Below, one piece after another: positions 1 to 7,062 of a stretch of 51,089 nt of DNA. Below the pieces are notes generated by a model. That model saw only the letters and a program-made list of their open reading frames with translations, did not search any database and had not been told where the DNA came from. The position numbers and the translations under genes were made by a program. The first letter of the stretch is position 1. Every line of letters starts with the position of its first letter. The stretch is from Lachnospiraceae bacterium (GTDB lineage: Bacteria; Bacillota; Clostridia; Lachnospirales; Lachnospiraceae), in assembly GCA_022764465.1 (NCBI GenBank), contig JALERL010000051.1, positions 1 to 51,089 on the forward strand, in the 5' to 3' direction.

Positions 1-256
1 AATCAAGGATATCTCCGCAGCAGGAGCAACCTGTGATTACTTATATCCGGCAGCAGGTCAGGATTTCATGAGCTTCTTCTTACCATTAGCTGAGAATATC
101 AAGGCTGACGTAGCAACCGCAGAGGATCAGGATATCAACTCCATGTGGGCTACACAGGTTAAGGAATACGCAAACGGTAATAAGGACATGGATACAGCAG
201 TTGCAGACTTCAAGGCAGCTGTACATGACAAGTTCTCTTACTTAAGCGCAGAATAA
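1..256 (+). CDS. C-terminal end of an ABC sugar-type solute-binding protein (5' truncated)
   Basis: The reading frame is open from base 2 and stops at 256, so only the last 84 residues of a longer protein are present; its start lies before the window. The visible part is hydrophilic and helical, ends in FSYLSAE, and has the tail pattern of carbohydrate-binding lipoproteins of ABC importers (helix with AVADFKAAVHDKF). Assignment rests mainly on context: two MalF/MalG-type permeases follow on the same strand, the usual order for an importer of oligosaccharides in Clostridia. The substrate cannot be told from this fragment. Confidence 0.75.
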   Translation, partial: IKDISAAGATCDYLYPAAGQDFMSFFLPLAENIKADVATAEDQDINSMWATQVKEYANGNKDMDTAVADFKAAVHDKFSYLSAE

Positions 257-298
257 TTACAAAGAGTAAAAGCTGACAGACAAATAAAAGATAAGTAT

Positions 299-327
299 AC
301 TGCCCTTTCCATAGAGGGAAGGGCAGT
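299..327 (+). other. Intercistronic stem-loop between binding protein and permeases
   Basis: ACTGCCCTTTCC (299-310) pairs with GGGAAGGGCAGT (316-327), with one G-T wobble and a five-base loop. No T-run follows, so it does not look like a full intrinsic terminator. In ABC importer operons such a hairpin commonly stabilises the upstream message and lowers read-through, giving more binding protein than permease; that role is inferred. Confidence 0.7.
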
Positions 328-406
328 AACTATCTAAAAATCTAAACATAAAAGCTTGTTCCATGAGGATGTTTCATCAGAATATGGAATTGGGAGGAGT
401 GGAAGG

Positions 407-1369
407 ATGAATACCAAGAAAAAGCGTAAGCATATTGAATATGGCAGATATGGGTACTTCTTTATAGCACCGTTTTTTATCACATATCTTCTGTTTCAGC
501 TCTGGCCGTTGATCAATACATTTCGCTATAGTACCTTGAATTACTACAAGAGAAATGGCCGTGAGTTTATAGAAGCCTGTGGACTGGATAACTTTAAGAA
601 TATCTTAGGTATCACAGCAGGTGAGAAGGGTTACTTTTTAATCTACTTTAAAAATACAGTTATCATGTGGTTTGCAAACTTTATCCCGCAGATACTTGTT
701 TCCCTGTTATTAGCAGCATGGCTGACCAATAACATTGTAAAATTAAAAGCATCAGGTGCGATCAAGATCATTATCTACTTACCAAGTGTTATCACAGCAG
801 CATCTGTATCTGTTTTATTCAACGCAATGTTTTCCCAGTATGGACCGATCACACAGACCTTAAGAGATATGGGAATCATTTCGGAAAAGTTTAACTTTAT
901 GACAAGTGTGGCAGGAACGCGGGGCCTGATCGCCTTTATCCTGTTCTGGATGTGGTATGGAAATACAACACTGTTACTGATCTCCGGTGTACTTGGAATC
1001 GACCCTTGTCTTTATGAGGCAGCCGATATCGATGGTGCAACCGGTAACAAGAAGTTCCGTTTTATTACCTTACCACTGTTAAAGCCAATTCTGATGTATG
1101 TACTGATCACATCTGCAATCGGTGGACTTCAGATGTACGATATCCCGGCACTGTTTAATGTCAGCAAGACCGGATTGATCGGACAGCCGGATGACCAGTC
1201 GACAACGGTAGCGATGTACATCATGCGGTTATACAGCAGTGACGTTGGTAAGGCAGCAGCCGTTTCCGTATTGTTGTTCTTTATCACCTTAGCAATCAGT
1301 CTGATCTTCTTTGCGACGATGACGGACAGAGGGGGAAAAGTAAAAAAACAGAAAGGGGGTAAACACTAA
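407..1369 (+). CDS. ABC sugar transporter permease, MalF type
   Basis: Integral membrane subunit of a carbohydrate ABC importer, about 320 residues. About six hydrophobic segments are visible, the first near GYFFIAPFFITYLLF, and the ATPase-contact EAA loop reads EAADIDGATGNKKFRFITLP around residues 204-223. The ATG at 407 is preferred because it follows GGAGG/AAGG (393-406); an in-frame upstream ATG at 356 lacks a good site and adds 17 odd residues. It lies downstream of the binding-protein fragment and its stop overlaps the next ATG by one base, indicating translational coupling. No ATPase gene is visible here; such importers often share a distant MsmK-like ATPase. Confidence 0.9.
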   Translation: MNTKKKRKHIEYGRYGYFFIAPFFITYLLFQLWPLINTFRYSTLNYYKRNGREFIEACGLDNFKNILGITAGEKGYFLIYFKNTVIMWFANFIPQILVSLLLAAWLTNNIVKLKASGAIKIIIYLPSVITAASVSVLFNAMFSQYGPITQTLRDMGIISEKFNFMTSVAGTRGLIAFILFWMWYGNTTLLLISGVLGIDPCLYEAADIDGATGNKKFRFITLPLLKPILMYVLITSAIGGLQMYDIPALFNVSKTGLIGQPDDQSTTVAMYIMRLYSSDVGKAAAVSVLLFFITLAISLIFFATMTDRGGKVKKQKGGKH

Positions 1370-2268
1370 TGGCAAATTTTAATTCAGCAGTATCGATGCA
1401 GACAGAAAAGAGAACGAAAAGCTATTCTGCACATTTACATACACAGCGTATCTTACGAGGAATCGTTTGTGCTTTCTTTTGTATCTTAAGTTTACTTCCG
1501 TTCTTACTGATGATCATGAATGCGACAAGAACATCCTCCGCGATCCAGTCCGGAGTAACGCTGATCCCATCCACACATCTGATCGAGAACTGGAAGATGT
1601 TAATGGCAAAGCAGAATGGTATGCAGCTGACTTTACAGATGGCATTAAAGAACTCCCTGATGATCACAATTCCGGGTACATTTCTTGCAATCTATGGCTC
1701 CTGTATGACAGCATATGGAATCCATGTATATAATTTTAAACTGAAAAAGTTCGCATGGGCATTCATCATGGCGATCATGATGGTACCGACCCAGGTAACG
1801 ATCATTGGTTTCTATCGGTTCATGATCCAGTTAAAGCTGATCGATACATACATTCCACTGATCGTGCCATGTATCGCAGCACCGGCAGTTGTATTCTTTA
1901 TGAAGCAGTATATGGAGAGTACTTTATCCTTAGAGATGATCGAAGCGGCACGAATTGATGGAGCAAAGGAATTCCGTATCTTTAATACGATCATCATGCC
2001 GATCATGAAACCGGCAGTTGCAACACAGGCAATCTTCCAGTTTATTGCACAGTGGAATAACTTATTTACACCAACCATCCTCTTAACCACGGATACGAAA
2101 AAGACTTTACCATTATTCGTACAGATGCTGACCTCCGATCAGTTCCGTGTAGACTATGGTGTTGTATATGTAGGATTAACTGTCACGGTTGTCCCACTGA
2201 TCATTGTTTATCTGATTCTTTCCAAGTACATCGTTGCAGGCGTTGCCCTCGGTGGTGTAAAGGGTTAA
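1369..2268 (+). CDS. ABC sugar transporter permease, MalG type
   Basis: Second membrane subunit of the same importer, 299 residues, pairing with the MalF-type protein to form the channel. The EAA loop EAARIDGAKEFRIFNTIIMP is clear near residues 190-209, and the C-terminus YIVAGVALGGVKG is typical for MalG-family proteins (the 'V.G...GAVKG' ending). Start at 1369 overlaps the upstream stop by one base (TAATG) with AAAGGGGG as ribosome binding site. The operon appears to end here: a strong stem-loop follows at 2322-2359. Confidence 0.92.
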   Translation: MANFNSAVSMQTEKRTKSYSAHLHTQRILRGIVCAFFCILSLLPFLLMIMNATRTSSAIQSGVTLIPSTHLIENWKMLMAKQNGMQLTLQMALKNSLMITIPGTFLAIYGSCMTAYGIHVYNFKLKKFAWAFIMAIMMVPTQVTIIGFYRFMIQLKLIDTYIPLIVPCIAAPAVVFFMKQYMESTLSLEMIEAARIDGAKEFRIFNTIIMPIMKPAVATQAIFQFIAQWNNLFTPTILLTTDTKKTLPLFVQMLTSDQFRVDYGVVYVGLTVTVVPLIIVYLILSKYIVAGVALGGVKG

Positions 2269-2321
2269 GAATAAATGGTAGTTTTCAGTTTCCATTTCCT
2301 CACAATAATATATGCTTAGTT

Positions 2322-2359
2322 GAAAGACCGTCTGTAATCCTCAATACAGGCGGTCTTTC
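2322..2359 (+). terminator. Stem-loop terminator after the sugar importer operon
   Basis: GAAAGACCGTCTGTA (2322-2336) pairs with TACAGGCGGTCTTTC (2345-2359) with one wobble, a 15-base stem and eight-base loop. A short T-rich stretch (TCTTTC) is inside the stem rather than after it, so termination strength is uncertain, but position at the end of the operon fits. Confidence 0.65.
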
Positions 2360-2371
2360 GCTGCATAGGTC

Positions 2372-2400
2372 TTGTTTTCGGGAAAAAATTGTGCTATACT
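2372..2400 (+). promoter_or_regulatory. Predicted sigma-A promoter for the queT leader
   Basis: TTGTTT (2372-2377), 17-base spacer, TATACT (2395-2400). Predicted transcript start near 2407 places a leader of about 87 bases before queT. Confidence 0.7.
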
Positions 2401-2410
2401 GTCAGACGTT

Positions 2411-2490
2411 GCAAACCCCGAAAACCAAGGTCTTAGGGGAATAAATCGTGTGTTCGAGACCTTCCACACGTAAAACAAAACTAAAGGAGA
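2411..2490 (+). ncRNA. Structured queT leader, putative preQ1-type riboswitch
   Basis: The leader holds two hairpins: CCCC (2416-2419) with GGGG (2436-2439), and CGTGTG (2447-2452) with CACACG (2465-2470). The first loop carries AAGGTCT (2427-2433) and the second AGACCTT (2457-2463), which are perfectly complementary, so a kissing interaction is possible. The second hairpin is followed by an A-rich tail and ACTAAAGGAG, whose AAGG can instead pair with CCTT of the same loop, an H-type pseudoknot that would bury the ribosome binding site, as in preQ1-I riboswitches. The downstream gene is QueT, the usual preQ1 riboswitch target. The class is inferred; the loop does not match the consensus I remember exactly. 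Confidence 0.55.
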
Positions 2491-2493
2491 CAA

Positions 2494-2997
2494 ATGAATA
2501 TGAGAAGAAACAAAAAGGTACTGTTTATCGTGCAGGCTGCAATGATTGCAGCGATCTATGTCGTGCTGACGTATTTTATCAGCGCATTTAATCTGGCAAG
2601 TGGTGCAATTCAGGTGCGTATTTCAGAGGCACTTACGATCCTGCCAGTATTTACACCGGCAGCAATTCCGGGGCTGTTTATCGGCTGTCTGCTCTCGAAT
2701 CTGTTGACAGGCTGTATGCCGCTTGACGTGGTATTCGGAAGTCTGGCAACACTGATCGGTGCATGTGGTACATATGCACTCCGTAAGCATAAGTGGCTCG
2801 CTCCGCTGCCACCGATTGCAGCAAATACGATCATTGTTCCATTCGTACTTGCATATGTATACAATGCAGAGGGAACAATCCCGTTTTTCATGCTGACCGT
2901 AGGAATTGGAGAAGTGATTTCCTGTTATGTATTAGGAGAGATCTTAATGACAGTGCTTGCAAAATACCGCAATGTGATTTTTAAGAACGAAATTTAA
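2494..2997 (+). CDS. queT: QueT family ECF transporter substrate-binding (S) subunit
   Basis: A 167-residue, five-to-six-helix membrane protein of the QueT family (COG4708), the substrate-binding component of an energy-coupling-factor importer for a queuosine precursor. The segment GAIQVRISEALTILPVFTPA and the following GLFIGCLLSNLLTG are characteristic of QueT. The start ATG at 2494 (or the in-frame ATG at 2500) follows AAAGGAG at 2483-2489. It is monocistronic with its own promoter and a structured leader; the shared ECF ATPases and T subunit are not in the window. A terminator follows at 3062-3092. Confidence 0.9.
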   Translation: MNMRRNKKVLFIVQAAMIAAIYVVLTYFISAFNLASGAIQVRISEALTILPVFTPAAIPGLFIGCLLSNLLTGCMPLDVVFGSLATLIGACGTYALRKHKWLAPLPPIAANTIIVPFVLAYVYNAEGTIPFFMLTVGIGEVISCYVLGEILMTVLAKYRNVIFKNEI

Positions 2998-3016
2998 GAA
3001 AAAGAGCATTTAAGGG

Positions 3017-3056
3017 TTGCAATTTTTGGAATTATAAAATATAATAGGTCTAGACC
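3017..3056 (+). promoter_or_regulatory. Strong promoter with a palindrome at its start site
   Basis: TTGCAA (3017-3022), 17-base spacer, TATAAT (3040-3045). The perfect 10-base palindrome GGTCTAGACC (3047-3056) covers the predicted start at about 3052 and may be an operator. A terminator hairpin lies only about ten bases further on, so transcripts would be stopped early unless antitermination occurs. Confidence 0.65.
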
Positions 3057-3061
3057 AAAGA

Positions 3062-3092
3062 GGGTATATTCGTAGGAATATGCCCTTTTTTT
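3062..3092 (+). terminator. Intrinsic terminator between queT and the LuxR gene
   Basis: GGGTATATTC (3062-3071) pairs with GAATATGCCC (3076-3085), followed by eight T. It can end queT transcription and also sits in the leader of the promoter at 3017-3045, making it a candidate attenuator. Confidence 0.85.
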
Positions 3093-3135
3093 GTATCCTA
3101 AGACTACTTAAACAGGGTGATAACTGGAGGTATCT

Positions 3136-3885
3136 ATGAAGACACTTGAGACAAATGATTGGATGATATTAAACAGCATCATATATAAGATCTACACGAC
3201 AGAGGATGCAGACATCATGCGTTCCCAGTTTTTAGAGCAGATGAAGATGGTATTAGATTTCGACAGTGCAGACTTTTACCTTGCATCACAGGATGATGAA
3301 AAGCGGCTGGTAAGACCGGTGACCTATAACTGTGATGATGAAGAAGCATTGCTCAATGCAGCGATGGAGAGTGGAAGAGCAGACATGTATACCGGAAAGT
3401 GTCTGGTGTATCGGGAAACGGATGTACTTGCGGACAGTGAGCGTGTACAGACCGAATTATACAATAAAGTCTATAAGCCGAATAACTGGCATTATGCGAT
3501 CCAGATGATCTTGGGACGGAATAAGGAGTTTTTAGGCGTGATCACATTTTACCGGACGATTGGAAAGGATAACTTCCAGTATGATGATATTTTTATCTTA
3601 GATATGTTAAAGGATCATATTGCATACCGCCTGTTTAGTGATAATAAGGAGCATGGAAATGCGGTCGGCAAGCTGACTGTCACAGAGGCAACCGAAAAAT
3701 ACGAACTGACAAAAAGAGAGCATACGATCCTGCATCTTTTGATGGATGGACGTGATAATGCGGCAATCTGTGAAGAACTGGCGATCAGTGTCAATACCTT
3801 GAAAAAGCATATTTTAAATATCTACCGTAAGCTTGGGATCAAAAACCGGGTACAGTTGTTTAAGATGATAAAAGAAAAAGAATAA
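3136..3885 (+). CDS. LuxR-family transcriptional regulator with GAF-like sensor domain
   Basis: A 249-residue regulator. Residues ~1-170 look like a GAF/PAS-type sensor (alternating strands with the closing helix DDIFILDMLKDHIAYRLF). Residues ~190-249 form a LuxR/NarL helix-turn-helix: YELTKREHTILHLLMDG, then ICEELAISVNTLKKHILNIY and KLGIKNRVQLF. No receiver domain is visible, so it probably senses a ligand directly rather than acting in a two-component pair. Ribosome binding site GGAGG (3126-3130) supports the ATG at 3136. It is a single gene between terminators; its target is unknown, and the palindrome at 3047-3056 is a possible self-regulatory site. Confidence 0.8.
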   Translation: MKTLETNDWMILNSIIYKIYTTEDADIMRSQFLEQMKMVLDFDSADFYLASQDDEKRLVRPVTYNCDDEEALLNAAMESGRADMYTGKCLVYRETDVLADSERVQTELYNKVYKPNNWHYAIQMILGRNKEFLGVITFYRTIGKDNFQYDDIFILDMLKDHIAYRLFSDNKEHGNAVGKLTVTEATEKYELTKREHTILHLLMDGRDNAAICEELAISVNTLKKHILNIYRKLGIKNRVQLFKMIKEKE

Positions 3886-3921
3886 AAGAACGGCATGCGC
3901 GAAATCGTGCATGCCGCTTTT
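3885..3921. terminator. Bidirectional terminator between convergent genes
   Basis: CGGCATGC (3891-3898) pairs with GCATGCCG (3909-3916), flanked by A-rich sequence on the left and CTTTT on the right, so it can serve both the LuxR gene and the convergent CNNM transporter gene. Confidence 0.8.
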
Positions 3922-5193
3922 CTATTCTTCTTCCTCTGTAGTCTCAGGTATCTTGATATAGATTTTTTCAATCCTGTTTTTATCCATTTTATCCACACGA
4001 AGGATCGTGCCATCCGGTGCAGTTACCGCTTCACCTTCTTCCGGCAGATGGTCGAGCAGTCCGAGCAGATATCCGCCGATGGAATCATAATCTTCAGATT
4101 CCAGCTTCAGGTTAAGGGAATCACACAGATCCTCTAAGTTCATCGATCCCTGAACCAGATATTCGTGATCATTAATTGCAAAGATGTCATCCTCTTCGTT
4201 GGCATCATATTCATCGTGAATCTCACCAACAATCTCTTCTAACAGATCTTCGAGTGTGATAACACCGGCGGTTGTACCATATTCATTCAGTACAATCGCA
4301 ATATTGATCGAGGATTCCCGCATCTGGGAAAACAGTTCAGCCGTATTCTTATGTTCATAGGTAAAGAAAGGCTTGCGCATAATATCGCGGATCGAAAAGC
4401 TGCGCTCATCTTCAAAAAGCAGAAGATCCTTTACGTTTAAAATACCGATCACATTATCCGTCGAATCTTCATAAACCGGGTAACGCGTATACTTTGTCTC
4501 GCGGTAGGTCGCAAGAACCTCCTGATAGGAAGCATCCACAGGCAGAAAGGTCATATCGATTCTTGGAATCATGATCTCCTTTGCCTCTGCATCCGTGAAA
4601 TCAAATACATTATTGATCATCTCACGTTCTTCGGATTCGATCACACCGCTTTCGTGGCTGACATCCACGATCGTACGCAGCTCATTTTCCGTCAGTACCT
4701 TATGATTGGCATTCGGATTGATCCTTAGCAGTCGTAAGAATCCGCTGGAAAGTGCATTGATGATAAAGATGACCGGTGTTAAAACCTTCATAATACCATC
4801 GATGACGCCTGCATATGCCAGTGAAATAGAATCCGCATGGATCGTGGCGATCGTCTTTGGCGAGATCTCACCAAAGATAAGAATAAGCAGTGTTAGCATA
4901 CCAGTTGCAATTCCGGCTCCGACACTGCCGAAGATGCGGATCGCAAGGGACGTTGCGATCGAAGAGGCAGACAGATTTACCACATTGTTGCCAATCAAGA
5001 TCGCACTTAACATTTTTGCGGAATGTTCCGTGATCGAAAGTACCTTTTTTGCCCGCTTATTGCCGTCATCTGCGAGTGTCCGCATACGGATATTGCTTAC
5101 CGTGGTAAGGGCGGTCTCAGCCGATGAGAAAAAGGCGGAGAGCAAAAGCAGTACGATCAACACAATAATCTGAATAATATCTCCTGTTGTCAA
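3922..5193 (-). CDS. CNNM/CorC-family transporter with DUF21, CBS pair and CorC_HlyC domains
   Basis: A 423-residue membrane protein of the CNNM/hemolysin-C family, linked in other bacteria to Mg2+ or Co2+ efflux. Order: N-terminal DUF21 membrane domain (four helices, with LLSAFFSSAETALTTV near residue 20 and FGEISPKTIATIHA near 107), an acidic linker, a CBS pair (IMIPRIDMTFLPVDASYQEV and NVIGILNVKDLLLF), and the C-terminal CorC_HlyC domain. The start is a TTG directly after the TAA of the upstream small gene, in the same frame, with no good ribosome site of its own, so translation probably depends on coupling. The next ATG in frame (residue 36) would delete the first membrane helix. Confidence 0.87.
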   Translation of the reverse strand: MTTGDIIQIIVLIVLLLLSAFFSSAETALTTVSNIRMRTLADDGNKRAKKVLSITEHSAKMLSAILIGNNVVNLSASSIATSLAIRIFGSVGAGIATGMLTLLILIFGEISPKTIATIHADSISLAYAGVIDGIMKVLTPVIFIINALSSGFLRLLRINPNANHKVLTENELRTIVDVSHESGVIESEEREMINNVFDFTDAEAKEIMIPRIDMTFLPVDASYQEVLATYRETKYTRYPVYEDSTDNVIGILNVKDLLLFEDERSFSIRDIMRKPFFTYEHKNTAELFSQMRESSINIAIVLNEYGTTAGVITLEDLLEEIVGEIHDEYDANEEDDIFAINDHEYLVQGSMNLEDLCDSLNLKLESEDYDSIGGYLLGLLDHLPEEGEAVTAPDGTILRVDKMDKNRIEKIYIKIPETTEEEE

Positions 5194-5433
5194 TTAGTTC
5201 ACATCCAAATCTGAATAATAGTCGGTTAATGCGCTCATATCTACTTCGGTATAACTGACCGGCTTATTCTTCTCGTAAGCACGATAGCCAGAGCCTGCGA
5301 TCCATCCGATCACACCTACACCGATGACTACACACAAAGCACAAGATAAAAAGTGCATGCGTTTTTCTTTTTTCATAATCTTTTTACGATTTTTCTTCTG
5401 TTCTTTATAACGATCTACTTTTTCCTGACTCAT
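5194..5433 (-). CDS. Small single-pass membrane protein upstream of the CNNM transporter
   Basis: A 79-residue protein of unknown family: a very basic N-terminus (about residues 1-27, many K and R), one hydrophobic helix (CALCVVIGVGVIGWIAGSGY, ~31-50) and a short acidic outside tail ending DLDVN. By the positive-inside rule the N-terminus is cytoplasmic. The ATG at 5433 follows AAAGGAGA, which decides the start over an in-frame ATG at 5490. It stops one codon before, and in frame with, the CNNM transporter, suggesting a partner or translational coupler for it. Function unknown. Confidence 0.75.
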   Translation of the reverse strand: MSQEKVDRYKEQKKNRKKIMKKEKRMHFLSCALCVVIGVGVIGWIAGSGYRAYEKNKPVSYTEVDMSALTDYYSDLDVN

Positions 5434-5572
5434 AAAAATCTCCTTTGAATATAACAGTTTGATGGAATCGGATGCCATCATCCGAATCATAAAATGTATT
5501 ATACAACAAGTCCGTGATAATTTGTTGAAAAAATTTCAATTTTACATAAAATATACACAGAAAATTGGGAAT

Positions 5573-5741
5573 TATGATATACTAATTCCGTCAAGCAGAT
5601 AAGCAATGAGACTGCTTGCAGGCAAAATTGCTTATCTATTTGACGGATAAACAAACACGAACAAGCAGGGCAGTAGCCCGGATTGTGAGTGCTTGTTACG
5701 ATTTCGAGAGTTCGAAGAACGGAGAAATCGGAATTAGTATG
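5573..5741 (+). repeat. 169-base structured repeat element, copy 1
   Basis: By my count 145 of 169 bases match 11161-11329 without a gap. The ends form a 12-base perfect inverted repeat (5579-5590 with 5729-5740). Inside are three hairpins: 5588-5607 with 5627-5646 (7 + 11 pairs), 5660-5667 with 5690-5697 enclosing GGGC/GCCC, and 5699-5705 with 5724-5730 enclosing GTTC/GAAC. A -10 box TATACT (5578-5583) lies in the left end, so it may be a transcribed leader of the HAD gene at 5765, or a MITE-like element. No protein-coding content. With flanking bases it fills the gap from 5434 to 5764. Confidence 0.8.
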
Positions 5742-5764
5742 TATCGGGAAGGAATAAAAGATTT

Positions 5765-6406
5765 ATGAGCAAGCAGGGAATCATTTTTGATATGGATGGA
5801 ACTTTATGGGATTCTGCCGAAGGTGTGGCAAAGTCCTGGACAGAGGTTGTAGCAGAAAAATATACCGATCAGCGTGTCATCACTGTGGATGAGATCCATG
5901 GTGTAATGGGTAAGACAATGGATGTGATCGCAAGGCTGTTGTTCCCGGAACTGGATAAGGAACAGAGTGAGGAACTGTTAGACCATTGCTGTAAACAGGA
6001 AAATGCATACTTAAGAGAGCATGGCGGTATCCTGTATCCGGACTTAGAAGAGATCATGCAGACCTTACAGAAGAAGTATCATCTTTATATCGTAAGTAAT
6101 TGCCAGAGCGGATATATAGAGGCATTTCTGGATCATTATAAACTGGGACACTATTTTGAGGACATCGAGTGTTACGGAAATACCGGGGAGAAAAAGGCGG
6201 GAAACATCCGTGCGGTTGTAGCACGTAATGCATTGACAGACGCAGTTTATGTCGGTGATATCCAGGGCGATTATGACGCAAGCTGTGAGGCAGGTGTGCG
6301 CTTTATCCATGCGGCATATGGATTTGGGACGATTGACCGGAAGGTGCCGGCAATCGGTCAGCTGAGTGATCTGCCAGAAGTGATTGACGGAGTATTTGCA
6401 GAATAA
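5765..6406 (+). CDS. HAD-superfamily phosphatase (Gph/PGMB type)
   Basis: A 213-residue HAD-family hydrolase. Motif I IIFDMDGTLWDS (residues 6-17) supplies the two catalytic aspartates, motif II is the S of YIVSNCQSGY (~105), and motif III/IV is VYVGDIQGDYDASCEAGV (~163-180). The helical cap inserted after motif I is the C1 type found in phosphoglycolate phosphatases and beta-phosphoglucomutases; W after DGTL is usual for phosphatases of small metabolites. Substrate unknown. Start ATG at 5765 after GGAAGGA (5749-5755). It stands alone behind the 169-base element; no operon partner is evident. Confidence 0.85.
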   Translation: MSKQGIIFDMDGTLWDSAEGVAKSWTEVVAEKYTDQRVITVDEIHGVMGKTMDVIARLLFPELDKEQSEELLDHCCKQENAYLREHGGILYPDLEEIMQTLQKKYHLYIVSNCQSGYIEAFLDHYKLGHYFEDIECYGNTGEKKAGNIRAVVARNALTDAVYVGDIQGDYDASCEAGVRFIHAAYGFGTIDRKVPAIGQLSDLPEVIDGVFAE

Positions 6407-6481
6407 ACGGGAAGCCCATATTAGCGGACAGGGATCATAAAACCGGAATCAGAACAAAAACAGACATCATATATAGAAAGA

Positions 6482-6531
6482 AGAATCTGGAAGTGAAATC
6501 ATAAGATTTCAAAGCCCGGGTTCTTTTTTTG
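6482..6531 (+). terminator. Probable terminator in the gap after the HAD gene
   Basis: GAAATC (6495-6500) pairs with GATTTC (6505-6510) and the outer AGAA..GG can extend to CC..TTCT, followed by seven T (6524-6530). The remainder of the 6407-6738 gap is A+T rich and holds the PadR promoter and a 14-base sequence (6570-6583) that recurs at 34960-34973. Confidence 0.6.
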
Positions 6532-6636
6532 ATTAGGGTACCAAAAGATGCTTTATGAATCAAAAAGACAAAATGCACAAAATTTGAAAGTATTTTTTGA
6601 CACCATAATCTGAAAAAGAAATATCGCAACACAGTA

Positions 6637-6669
6637 TTGACAAAATAATATTATATGATATATAGTATT
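6637..6669 (+). promoter_or_regulatory. Promoter and dyad operator of the PadR operon
   Basis: TTGACA (6637-6642), 18-base spacer, TATAGT (6661-6666). The inverted repeat AATATTATAT (6647-6656) / ATATAGTATT (6660-6669), one mismatch, overlaps the -10, a typical place for a PadR autorepressor to bind. Confidence 0.65.
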
Positions 6670-6738
6670 GAATATGAAATAGTAATGTTTCAAAAATAGC
6701 ATTAGATAGAAAATAATATAACGATAAGGAGTGATTGC

Positions 6739-7062
6739 ATGGTATTTAACACAGGAGCAGCTCTTTTAGATGCAGTTGTCTTAGCGGCTGTGTCAAAGGA
6801 AGAGGAAGGCACCTATGGTTATAAGATAACGCAGGATGTACGTGCTGCAATCGATGTTTCCGAGTCGACGCTGTATCCGGTCTTGCGACGTTTACAAAAG
6901 GATGACTGCTTAGAGGCATACGATGTGGAGTGTGGCGGAAGAAACCGGAGGTATTATAAGATAACCGAGCGGGGAAGCAGCCAGTTAGAAATGTACAAAT
7001 CAGAATGGAAAATATATTCTTCGAAAATATCAGCGATGTTTTCGGGAGAGGAGACACTATGA
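6739..7062 (+). CDS. PadR-family transcriptional regulator
   Basis: A 107-residue winged-helix regulator of PadR subfamily 2. The family core is visible: GTYGYKITQDV (~25-35), then VSESTLYPVLRRLQKDDCLEAY (~40-60) as recognition helix and wing, and RRYYKITERGSSQLE (~70-84). PadR proteins usually repress their own operon and respond to antimicrobial or envelope stress. It overlaps the next gene by four bases (ATGA) and heads the cassette PadR-DUF1700-DUF4097, which is common in Firmicutes. ATG at 6739 follows AAGGAG (6726-6731). Confidence 0.92.
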   Translation: MVFNTGAALLDAVVLAAVSKEEEGTYGYKITQDVRAAIDVSESTLYPVLRRLQKDDCLEAYDVECGGRNRRYYKITERGSSQLEMYKSEWKIYSSKISAMFSGEETL

